64,000 bases of DNA from Moniliella sp. 'wahieum'. Taxonomy: Eukaryota > Basidiomycota > Moniliellomycetes > Moniliellales > Moniliellaceae. The notes under the pieces were generated by a model. That model did no database searches. It was not told the origin of the DNA and saw only the letters and a program-made list of their open reading frames with translations. The number at the start of each line of letters is the position of its first letter. Position 1 is the stretch's first letter. Position numbers and translations under genes: made by a program. This document shows positions 55,391 to 64,000 of the stretch, in pieces. Location: the NCBI GenBank assembly GCA_003971905.1, contig RSEE01000112.1, positions 87,001 through 151,000 of the forward strand, written 5' to 3'.

Positions 55391-57170
55391 ATGGCCGACG
55401 CCGCCCAGCGCATCCTCCTCGTCGCGCCGCACGCGCCCACCACCGCCGCCCGCCACCGCCCGCCGCCCAGGCCGCCGCACTCGTCCACACCCTCATCCAC
55501 CCGACACGCCCACCACACCCCGCCTCCCCCCCACCGCATCCCCTGGACCATCCGCAACAAGTACTACACTGCCCATGTCCACTTTGACCTCATCCCGCTC
55601 CCCCTGCTCCCGCCCCCCGCGCCTCCCTCCCGCGACCCGCACCAGCAGCAGCGCCACCACCCCGCCGCCCAGGCCAGCATCACCGCCTCCCTCCAGCAGG
55701 GCGCGTCCGTCGTGCTCGTGAGCTTGGCCGGCGTCCCGGACGCAGCCGACCAGGTCCGCGTGCTGGACGACCTGTCGCTCTTTCTCGATGCCCAGCATCT
55801 GGCTGTCGCCTTGGCCATTGCGCCTGTTCCGCCCTCGTCTGCGCGCCCTCCTACGCGCCCTCTGGCGCAGCCCCCACCCCCCCCGCCGCCGCCGTGCTCG
55901 TGAGGCTGCCGAGAAGGTAGAAGATGCGTTCTTGGAACGCAATTGGGAGTACCTTGTCTTGGCCGATGCACGTGCGTTGGGCGGGACCGAGGGGTACCTG
56001 CCTCCGGACCAAGCTTTATCCTGGACGACGCGCCGGAAGGGACAGAGGGGGTCCAGGCACCGACGATCCGTACGACAAGCACGAAATGGACCCCGACGAG
56101 GAGGACGAGACGAAGAGGAAGAGGACCAGGCGCCATTGGAGCGGGCACGCGAAGCTCTCATGGCTCACATGTGGCCTGCCATGGTTCTAGTCGAGTCAGG
56201 ACCGCAGCGGGACGGGACCTCGGTGCCCAACCCCCCCCTCCGAGCGCCTGCTTCGCCACGACGTGGATCTCGGTCCCAGCCCGCTGTGGGGCGAATGGGA
56301 TGGGGACTTGTTGTGGACGGTGCGCCGACGGGCGCGCAACATGCCCAGCCTACCGCAGAAGACGAAGCGTTGGCTAAGGCCTTCCTTGCTCGGATCCACC
56401 AAGCGGAAGCGAAACTTGCGCCCTTGTGGGACACCAATACTACTCCCTACCCAGGACGCGGTCCCGTCTGCATCTGCATCTGCTTTGGCTCTGCATCTGC
56501 GTCGGCGTCGGCGTCCGCTGATGCGCCTTCCGAGCCGTCGTGGTTAGACGCGCAAAAGGCCCAGGATACCATCAGCCTGGACCAACGCCGAGCCCGGGCC
56601 ACCGCAGCACTACATCGGTTCCTTGAGCTCGAAGCGGGCGAGACGTTCGCGGTGGGTTCCCATGCCTACGCAACTGACGAGCCACTTGGGTTCGAAGATC
56701 ACTTTGCTCCGTCTCACCCTTCCGCCGCCCGGCCCCTAAGACCAACGCCGACGAGGAATTGGACGTGGATGGACAAGGGGAGCAGGAGGATGGGGATGGG
56801 TTTGGCGGATTCGTTCCGGCTGCATCGGCGGATCAGGACCAAGATCAGGACCAGATCAGGACCAGGACCAGAACAAAATCGGACAAGAGCAAGACCGGAC
56901 CACTTTGATCGTGCGTTTGATCACCTATCTTCCCTCGCGCTGGACGATCAGCAGGCCGAACAGAGGGTCGCGGCCCATACCAATTTGCTGCACTTGCTCG
57001 AGGCCGAACGTAGCAGGGTACAACTGTTGCCTGAAGCAGCACGTGCGCAAGCGGCTGCCGATGTTGCACGACGTCTCGCGGGTCTCGGGTTAGGGGAGAG
57101 CGATGGCATCGATGGCATCGATGGGATTGATGGGCTGGCACGTGCAACGGGAAGGACAAGTGGATCGTGA
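55391..57170 (+). CDS. alpha/gamma-adaptin-binding protein p34-like (AAGAB/Irc6 family)
   Basis: AAGAB/p34 is a chaperone for assembly of AP1/AP2 clathrin adaptors; Irc6 is the yeast relative. The ATG at 55391 gives MADAAQRILLVAPHAPTTAA, the degenerate small-GTPase fold start. IPWTIRNKYYTAHVHFDLIP (near 55560) and QQGASVVLVSLAGVPDAADQ follow, then LSLFLDAQHLAVALAIAPVP. After a slip near 55900 comes EDAFLERNWEYLVLADARAL (near 55930), then HMWPAMVLVESGPQ (near 56175). The middle is acidic/Gln-rich. The C-terminal helical part is DHFDRAFDHLSSLALDDQQA and LLHLLEAERSRVQLLPEAAR to RRLAGLGLGE (near 57000-57090), like the conserved C-terminus of p34. A GIDGIDGID repeat comes from 9-nt units at 57104-57133. 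The stop is at 57170. At least four slips. The domain order fits, but identity is low, so this is a probable call. Confidence 0.6.
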
Positions 57171-57821
57171 ACCGCAAAATATATATGTGTGTGCGAGGAT
57201 TGGGGGATCTGAGCATGATCGTGCATTGGTTGGCAGTGTCAAGTGTAGATAGTGTAGCGTGTAGAGCGTAGAGAAGGGGGATGGGGGGGACAAGGCCCGC
57301 GTAGGGGGATGGGGGCGGACAAGGCCCGCGTACCGCGGTCCATACGAGCAACGAGACGCAACGTACGCCTGTTGCGGGGGCGTGGCGATTCACTGTTCAC
57401 TATTCAGGTGTGGCAAGGAACGCTAGTATTGTCACACTCGCAGTCCCACCTATCGTCGGCGCTGTTGGGCATGGTACACTTTGACTGGCACACCAAGTGG
57501 TAATGATGTCCTCTGAGATCTGAATTTGAGAGCGGCCTGAGCGCGCTGAGCGCCTGAGCCCTTGAGCACTTGAATCCTGGAAGCTTGAGCACTGGGAAAA
57601 GAGAAGGTCAGCCGATCAACTAATGTGCCCGCGGAAAATCTCGATAATCGCGTGGAACACGATAGTCACACTACCGTGATCAACATGATCGTTGAGTTCA
57701 ACTCAACGTTCATCCTGTCAACACGTTCAACACGTTCAACGTTCGAGTCGTACGTTCAGCACGGCGCTCAGTACGTTCGACGTACTCCACGTACCGAGTC
57801 CAAGCTCCTAGCTTCAAGCTT

Positions 57822-57839
57822 CAAGCTTTCGGTGTTACT
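57822..57839. repeat. CTTCAAG heptamer dimer
   Basis: Two CTTCAAG units and a partial third, followed 10 bp later by GGTGAC-type palindromes (57845-57870). Confidence 0.75.
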
Positions 57840-58547
57840 AACGACCGGTGGTCGGTGACTGGTGACCGGCCGGGTGGCTGCCACAGCTTTTGGCCACAGC
57901 TTCTTCATTACTCTTTGCCACAGCCGGCCGGCATGACATCATCGACATCTTCCTGCCATCATGTCATCCATGCCACATCCATCATCCGTCAGTGTCGTTT
58001 CTTCTGCATCTCAGGCCCTCAGGGAGCACTGAGCGCTACTGGCCGCGAGCATCTCTGCCAGATGTCGATGAGTATGTAGGTGTCTCTCTCTGTTAGACAA
58101 CGTACTTGTGCGCACTTTGGGCCGACGTGAAATTAAATGTCAGCCGGAGCGCATACCACAAGCTGTATATATATCCTTGCCGTCTTCGTACGCCCGTAAT
58201 GGCAGTGGCAGCGTATAGCCCTTTTTAGGTACAAGGTACGCAGGTCAAGCTGCAAGACCCAGGCGCCCATGAAGCATGAAGCTTAGAGGACTGTGAAATT
58301 GCCCGCCTCCCAAAGCAGTGCTGGTTGGCACGTACATATATTGCGGCCAACAGAAGAACATCTTATCAATCTTTTCCCCACGGGTGTTCAGGTCACCGGT
58401 GGTCACGCTTAGCGATTCTCGAGTAACGATTAACTTCAACTGAGCGCACTGAGCGCCTGAGCGCCCAGTTCAACGTCATCGTGTCATCGACGTCATCGAT
58501 CATCTATACCGGCAAAAAACGTTCTCCAACCTCATCACCTCGCCAGG

Positions 58548-58588
58548 CTTCAAGCTTCAAGCTTCAGCTTCAAGCTTCAAGCTTCAAG
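58548..58588. repeat. CTTCAAG heptamer array, six units
   Basis: The longest CTTnAAG array: six units, the third (58562-58567) having lost one base. A related CTTAAAG pair follows at 58620-58642. Confidence 0.85.
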
Positions 58589-58919
58589 CAGTCGAATCGA
58601 GTCTCAGTCCCTCAGTTTCGAGCTTAAAGCTCAAATCTTAAAGACGCCGTGCAGTTTCTCTCTTCGTGTACTCACTCAACTGAGTAGTACTGCGTATATA
58701 CGTCCTTGACAACATCATATAACTTTTCGCACCTCAGGTTGTGTAGATTGGACCACACACCAGCAGTGTTGACATGCTGACATGTTGACAAGTGACATTG
58801 TCATTGAACGTTGAACGTGTGGAATCGCAGTAACTGTCTTTTGGCCGATAGCGCTTTTTCTTCGTCCTGAACCGTCCTAGAATGAACGTACCATCAGCAC
58901 GTGGGCGAGCGTGTGCTAT

Positions 58920-58947
58920 TAGCGCTTAGCGTTTAGCGCTTAGCGTA
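58920..58947. repeat. GCTTAGC-type heptamer array
   Basis: Four 7-bp units of TAGCGCT/TAGCGTT phase (GCTnAGC type). Same family as 24128. Confidence 0.8.
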
Positions 58948-60399
58948 ATAGCATACGCCTAGTTCTACTGCGTGCCATTGGTACGCTTTCGGAGTTCGCA
59001 AGCCTGTGTGTGTTGTGCGTTTCTTATATATCGTTTCTTTTCCATACACGCCCTCCTGCTGTAGCGTTTTACAAAGTTCTTGTTTATAGATCGGCTTTGC
59101 CTCTGTCTAAAGTTTTTTTTGCCAGAGCTAGGAATGCGAGCAGAAGAACGCAGCGGGGAAGCAATACGTCCCACAGGGATCGCTCAACGTCAACTGCGGA
59201 ACTTTGCTTTGAGGAGAGATTCTCGATGAACGCCATTTTAGATATCCATCATGCATCACATGCCAATTGTATCTTCGGTCCCGACAATCTGAACTTCAGG
59301 CTCATATTTCGAATGGGAGATTGGAGATTGGAGCCCCCTATCATATGTCATACCCCAAGTAAACATGGATCTAACACAGCAGCAGCCTAGTACCATACCG
59401 GGAACAAATGAAAGAAAGATGAGATCAATTGAGATGAGATGTGAGATCTGTGAGAGATTCGATGCATGATGCGATGGTGTTGGGCCCAACATGCAGATCT
59501 GGGGATAAGCAGCCGGTGGGAACGCTGTTGGCTACGCGTTCGCATTACGCGGTACGAAGTTGTTATTGGAGGTACATGCTATACAAGTGTTAAACGTAAT
59601 GGTACGCGTTTCGGACCGGGGCGGCGAAATATGTGAAAGGCTGTGTTTTGGCGAAGTGCGAACGACTGATACGAGCGAACGAGCAACCCGACGCCACCTT
59701 TGGCTATAAGCTTCAGGCAAAAAGCCAGTGTTGCTCGCGCTGTCGCCAAGAATGATTAATGAAGCCAAGAGACTGGTTTCACATTCCTCGTTGGTTAGAT
59801 CGGTTAGATCGACTGGCCTAGCCAGGGTCCGACAGGGGCCGCCAGCCGACGCGTGGGAACGCGCCAACGTCGAACGTCGAACGCCAGCGCCCGTCTGATC
59901 AATCATCGTACTTTCTTACGTATCGGATTATTGCTGGCCGTTGGGCACTGGTGGCGGTGGAAAAAGGAACGTTTCTCATTCGGTGGGCGGTCCCACCGGT
60001 GATGGTACGGCACTGGTGCACTGGTGTCGGCGAATCGGGGCCGGTGAGATCGCATCAATCAGTTTGTGGGCTTCTCCGATCCAGAGAAGCAGATGCCGGT
60101 GAAGCCGGTGAAGCTTGAAGTCGGCACAGCCATCAAGCTTCAAGCTTCACGTGCACGAAGAGGCGGAATCGATGTAGCTTCGACAGCTCGAAGACGATCT
60201 GCGCATGGATCATTTAGTCATTAATCAGTGATCGCGGGGGTGGCTCGTGAGTGCAGTGAGTAGCCTTGGGAGACCTGGGTGGACGCCTCAAATTCACTAT
60301 TTCTGTACGTACCATCCAACATGCAAGCCCCAAAGCTTAACGGCAAACATTGAACGATGGCGCTGAGCTGAGCTACGCTGAGTACCAGCCATTGGGTAC

Positions 60400-60473
60400 T
60401 CGGACTGAGTACAGAGGATATTGAGTACTGAGTACGGATGCACTGATGGCACCGAGCACTGAGTAACTGAGTA
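60400..60473. repeat. clustered ACTGAGT heptamers
   Basis: ACTGAGT occurs at 60404, 60427, 60458 and 60466 with partial units between them. ACTnAGT also occurs at 24542, 28231-28265 and 48600-48630. Confidence 0.7.
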
Positions 60474-60847
60474 TGAAGTCGAGGATGGATGAGGTTGATG
60501 CAGCCCATGTCGATGACTCGATGACGTAGGGATGAAATGCACACACGCCCTGCATGTCTGTGCCTCTTCTGTGCTTCGTCGTCCAGAAGCTTATGGTATC
60601 TTGCACAAGCTGTGTCATGTTCTACGTACACCCGCCCTTGGTGAAAGGGTCGAGCGTATCGATAGAGTGGCGATGAATATACCGATCAAGCGGCCAGCAG
60701 CATGTTGCACAGAATATCGTCGTTGTTGCGTTGTACGCGGTACGCGGTACGAGACTCGAGCAAGACATCAACGTCCGCAACAAGGGTCTTCCACACCAGT
60801 TGTGCACACCTGTGGTACTTACCCCGCCTCATCGGTGGCGGAGGGCA

Positions 60848-60853
60848 TATAAA
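60848..60853 (+). promoter_or_regulatory. TATA box of exo-1,3-glucanase
   Basis: TATAAA lies about 255 bp upstream of the ATG at 61107, with a pyrimidine-rich leader (CTCC/TTC) between, a common layout of strongly expressed fungal genes. Confidence 0.4.
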
Positions 60854-61106
60854 TGCTGTTGCCAACTAGCACGTGTACCCCTCCGGCTACCGGTGTTCAT
60901 CACCACCCCACCTTCCGTCTCTCCAACTCCAACTTCTTCACCATCACCTTCTCCCTGCTCTTCTAGTCGATACCAGCGCCCTTTTATCTTCCCGTACATC
61001 GCTCCTCCTGCACGCGCATCTCCTTCATCGGTGGAGATCTTCCTGCACACCTCTTTTTTATTTTCTCGTCCATCTCTTCCGTTTCTACATTCTTTGTTCT
61101 CATCCC

Positions 61107-62551
61107 ATGCTGCACCTTCTTCCTTTGGCGTTCCTTGCTGTGGCTCACCTGGCACGCGCCACACCCATCCGAGGGGTCAATCTTGGGTACGTCCCATTCT
61201 TGCCTCATATCGAGACGTGTCCCAACTGACTGGAACTGTCTGTGCTTGGGGAGGGGGGAAAAGCGGGTGGCTAGTGACCGAGAAATGGATCGTGCCTTCG
61301 GTCTACCATTCGACCGGCAACAGTTCCATCGTTGACGAGTGGACGTTTGGCTATGCGCCCAACGCGACCCAGATCTTGACGAACCATTGGGAAACCTTCA
61401 TCTCCGAAAACGATTTCGCTCAGATGGCTTCGGCAGGGTTGAATTATGTTCGGTAGGTTCATTCCTTCCCCCTCCCCTCACCTCCCTCTCTCCTCCCCCT
61501 TGCAACTCCACCTTGGTTGCCTTGGAGCGGTTTGGCTAACCTCTGCACAGAATTCCGATTGGGTACTGGGCCTATGACACGTCGGCGGGAGAACCGTACG
61601 TGCACGCGAACCAGTCGGACTACTTGTCGCGTGCGGTTGGATGGGCTTCGAACCATGGGATCCAAGTAATCATCTGTCTGCATGGTGTGCCAGGTTCGCA
61701 GAACGGCCGCGCATCTTCGGGGCGAAGTGGGGGAACGTATTGGCAAGATTCGTCGTCGAACGCGGATGCCGAGAACGTGTTGCGTGAGATTGCGTCGGCG
61801 TTTAGTTCGCAACAGAGTACAGTGACGCACATTGAGGCGTTGAATGAGCCGCTGCTCAACGAGAACGTGGACAACGATGTGACTTTTACCCAAAACTATT
61901 ACACATCTGTGCTGGACCAGGTGCCGTCGGGGTTTACTGGCACGTACCATGATGGCTTCCTCAATCTCTCTACCTGGTACGACTTTAACAACGGCAAGGG
62001 CTCCGTCGACACTCACATCTATGCCAACATGTATGATTACAACAGCGGTCTTGCCAGTACGTGTCTCTCCCCTTTTTTTGAGGTGCTGGAACGTCACCCG
62101 CTTGTCAGAGGTGGACCTGAAGACTGACCACGGTGCCCCCAGATCCTCCCGCCTACAACAACATCTCCGATGCCGCTTTGAGGCAGGTATGTCAGCTGAA
62201 GCAGCCCCTCGCCGAGAGCCAGTCGCATCACGAGACGATTGTCGGGGAATGGAGTGTGGCCCAAACTCAAGATTCCAGCAACAGCAAGCGCAGTGAGCTG
62301 TCGGTGCGTGACGCTGGCCCACCCGGTCGAAGGCGCGCAGGGACTGATGTCGCTCGTCGGGCTACTGTGGACGACACACTGTACCGGCAACAACTGTTTG
62401 ACACACAATCGCTCGTGTACGAACAAAACACCGCAGGATGGATCAGTTTACGTGGAAAACAGAAGATTCGAGTAGCTACTGGTCGTACCAGGCTGGGTTG
62501 GGAAACTGGATTCCTCAAGACTTGTCCCAACGCACCCATTCGGTCTGTTGA
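61107..62551 (+). CDS. secreted exo-beta-1,3-glucanase (GH5_9)
   Basis: Trims beta-1,3-glucan of the cell wall, like yeast Exg1. The ATG at 61107 opens a signal peptide (LHLLPLAFLAVAHLARATP), then IRGVNLGG. Intron 61187-61263 (GTACGT donor) leads to WLVTEKWIVPSVY, FISENDFAQMASAGLNYVR. Intron 61453-61550 leads to IPIGYWAYDTSAGEPYVHAN. VIICLHGVPGSQNGRASSGR (near 61670) follows; HIEALNEPLL (near 61840) holds the acid/base Glu. NYYTSVLDQVPSGFTGTYHD and GSVDTHIYANMYDYNSGLA follow. Intron 62057-62142 leads to NPPAYNNISDAALRQVCQLK. IVGEWSVAQT (near 62250) has the nucleophile Glu. The stretch 62270-62380 does not match the family in any frame and may hold several errors. LVYEQNTAGWI, then after a slip FTWKTEDSSSYWSYQAGLGN and WIPQDLSQ end the protein at 62551. 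Confidence 0.92.
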
Positions 62552-63317
62552 TCCCGTCGCCCCCCCCACCCCCACTCCCTTTCTTTGGACATTTCGATTC
62601 CCTTGCACCATGCACGGACTTTCTTGGGCTTTGCCCGCATCGCACGCTCTCGTCACTCTCCTCATTCTCGCTCTCCTCACTCTCTCCTCTCTCTCTCACT
62701 CTCCTCACTGTGTTATATTCGCCACGGCCGCTCGCCAGCTCATCGCTCATGTTTCTGTTTTTCTGTTTTTCTCTTTTTTTGCGCCAACCTACTAGGGCTC
62801 TTTGCGTTATTCCCCCCCTCTTAATACCTCGGGTTACCTCTCATCTCATCTCAGCACACCACATTGCGACTACACCTCCGTCAGTTCTTGCTCCCCCGTT
62901 CTGCACATGCTTCAACCTTGGCACCCTAATACATCCACCCCAGCACACATTTAGCAGCACTGCTGTCCATGTCGATACATCATTGTTTTCCACCCCCCCC
63001 TCTTCCCTTTGCCCACCATAACCCCGTAGAGCATGCTGAGCGCCGACCACGAGACGGAAGGCGGCGCGTGTGGTGGTGTGAGGCCGGGGCTGGCGTGTGT
63101 GTGAGGTGGGAGGGCACGGACCCCCTGCGCCGGCCATGGGCGATGCCACGGCGGCGCAGGGCCGGCACAGCGCCAGTGTCCTGGGCCCCCCTGCCCCCCT
63201 CCCAAGGCGCACGGGGTGGACCGTGCGCACGGGTGAAATTTATCAGTGGCAACCAACTGCTCCCTCTGGGCGCCTCCCTCGCGTCCCCCCGCCTCCTCCT
63301 CCGTCGCCGCCGCCGCC
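62552..63317. other. glucanase 3' flank and CT-rich promoter
   Basis: 62640-62710 is dense CTCTC/CTCACT sequence and 62755-62780 T-rich, as in fungal core promoters reading rightward. From 63030 it becomes very GC-rich. No gene is supported. Confidence 0.45.
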
Positions 63318-64000
63318 ATGTCCGACCGACGGGAGTGCGCCGCCGTCAACCTCAGCCTCGTGCGCACCATCTCCCCCCGCCCGTCGCGCAGCCACAGCCA
63401 CAGCCCGCACGTGCGCCACCAGCGCCGCCCGCCGCGGACGCAAGAGCGGCAGCCCGCCCTCCTCCACCCCCAGTCCCCGCGTCCGCCCCGGCCCCCACGG
63501 CCCGTCCCACGAACCCGAAAGCGACAGCTCGCCCTCCCCGCCCCACAGCTATCTTTCCCGCCGACGCGACCTCGACCTGTCTCCCCACCGCGGCCCAAGG
63601 GTCCATGTGGTCAGTGCGCCTGCGTCGCGGGTCCCGTCGCGGCGGCGTCGCCGGCGCTCCTCGTGCGCGAGCGCGAGCGCGAGGAAGCCGGGCCGGAAGA
63701 ACGGAGGAAGTCACGGTTGCGCAGTCCGCGTGTGTCGAGTATGCGTGCTATATCGCCCCGCCACATTTACCAGATGAGTCCCGGCAGTCACTTACGATCG
63801 ACGTATGCGTCGCCCGGGTCGTCGCCGTCCTTGCCGCCCGGAAGGGCGGTGCACACGCACCTCAGTCCTCTCCTCGCCGAGCGGGCACGAAGCACAAGTC
63901 CATTACCGCGTAGCCAGGCGTCGGCTTGGTACGCCCGCGCGATCGGGCCGGGGCCGTCGCGCATCTCGGCCTTGGCGCGAGAGCCGCCGACCAATGCGGA
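63318..64000 (+). CDS. partial hypothetical protein, runs off the right edge
   Basis: I do not recognise it. The ATG at 63318 opens a frame of 227 codons without stop to the window end: MSDRRECAAVNLSLVRTISP, then a long Arg/Pro/Ser/His-rich disordered stretch, an RERERE cluster near 63665 and a Ser-rich part with ISPRHIYQMSPGSHL. GC-rich sequence makes long open frames likely by chance: the two other plus frames are also open for 700-900 bp, and a minus frame at 63788-63994 is followed by a good splice donor (GTAAGT). Strand and frame are therefore uncertain; the CT-rich promoter upstream favours plus. Confidence 0.35.
   Translation, partial: MSDRRECAAVNLSLVRTISPRPSRSHSHSPHVRHQRRPPRTQERQPALLHPQSPRPPRPPRPVPRTRKRQLALPAPQLSFPPTRPRPVSPPRPKGPCGQCACVAGPVAAASPALLVREREREEAGPEERRKSRLRSPRVSSMRAISPRHIYQMSPGSHLRSTYASPGSSPSLPPGRAVHTHLSPLLAERARSTSPLPRSQASAWYARAIGPGPSRISALAREPPTNA

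Larger units (their letters stand above)
57171..61106. other. 3.9-kb gene-poor, repeat-rich block
   Basis: No gene is supported. It contains many heptamer arrays (57822, 58548, 58920, 60400) and GTTnAAC motifs (57725-57740, 58804-58816), plus CTGAGCGC-type sequence (57538-57560, 58440-58465) and tandem GGTGAAGCC near 60095. From 60860 it is CT-rich leader of the exo-glucanase gene, with TATAAA at 60848. Open frames are short and shadow each other. Confidence 0.55.

Overview
The window is nuclear DNA of a GC-rich, intron-bearing fungus, most likely a basidiomycete. The evidence is a class V chitin synthase with a myosin motor and DEK_C tail, Mdj1, Tim50, Hat2, Spp2, a Mug70-type CBS-PB1 protein, a GPI-type chitin deacetylase, an exo-beta-1,3-glucanase, tRNA genes with introns and a Ty1/copia remnant. 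Spliceosomal introns are short (about 60-230 nt) and most have a GTACGT-type donor. I cannot place the genus; a smut-like (Ustilaginomycotina) relative is only a guess.

Layout. 1-12.6 kb: 2OG-Fe(II) oxygenase, myosin-chitin synthase and a DHA2-type MFS transporter, all on the minus strand. 12.6-15.6 kb: one weak gene candidate, then the 3' end and LTR of a copia element. 16-24 kb: otubain, eIF5A, an amidohydrolase and a secreted sedolisin protease. 24-28.9 kb: gene-poor, repeat-rich DNA. 28.9-46.9 kb: gene-dense, with tRNA-Asp, Spp2, a Ser-rich coiled-coil protein, Mdj1, tRNA-Gly, Tim50, Hat2, a DOPA-dioxygenase-like enzyme, the CBS-PB1 protein and an FSH1-type hydrolase. 46.9-49.3, 50.9-53.3 and 57.2-61.1 kb: further gene-poor repeat-rich blocks. 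Between and after them lie chitin deacetylase, an Ariadne-type E3 ligase, an AAGAB/p34-like protein, exo-1,3-glucanase and an incomplete gene at the right edge. Three genes (chitin synthase, chitin deacetylase, exo-glucanase) act on the cell wall; Mdj1 and Tim50 serve mitochondrial protein import and folding; otubain and Ariadne serve ubiquitin signalling. They are not a cluster in the metabolic sense.

Data quality. Almost every gene is broken by single-base frame slips with no splice sites and no substitution stops, whereas the FSH1 hydrolase and chitin deacetylase are clean. I treat this as consensus error and annotate whole gene spans. The most unusual signal is in the gene-poor blocks: many short arrays of 7-bp units that all obey the rule xyT-n-Ay'x' (an interrupted palindrome around TnA). 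Neighbouring units stay in phase while both arms change together.
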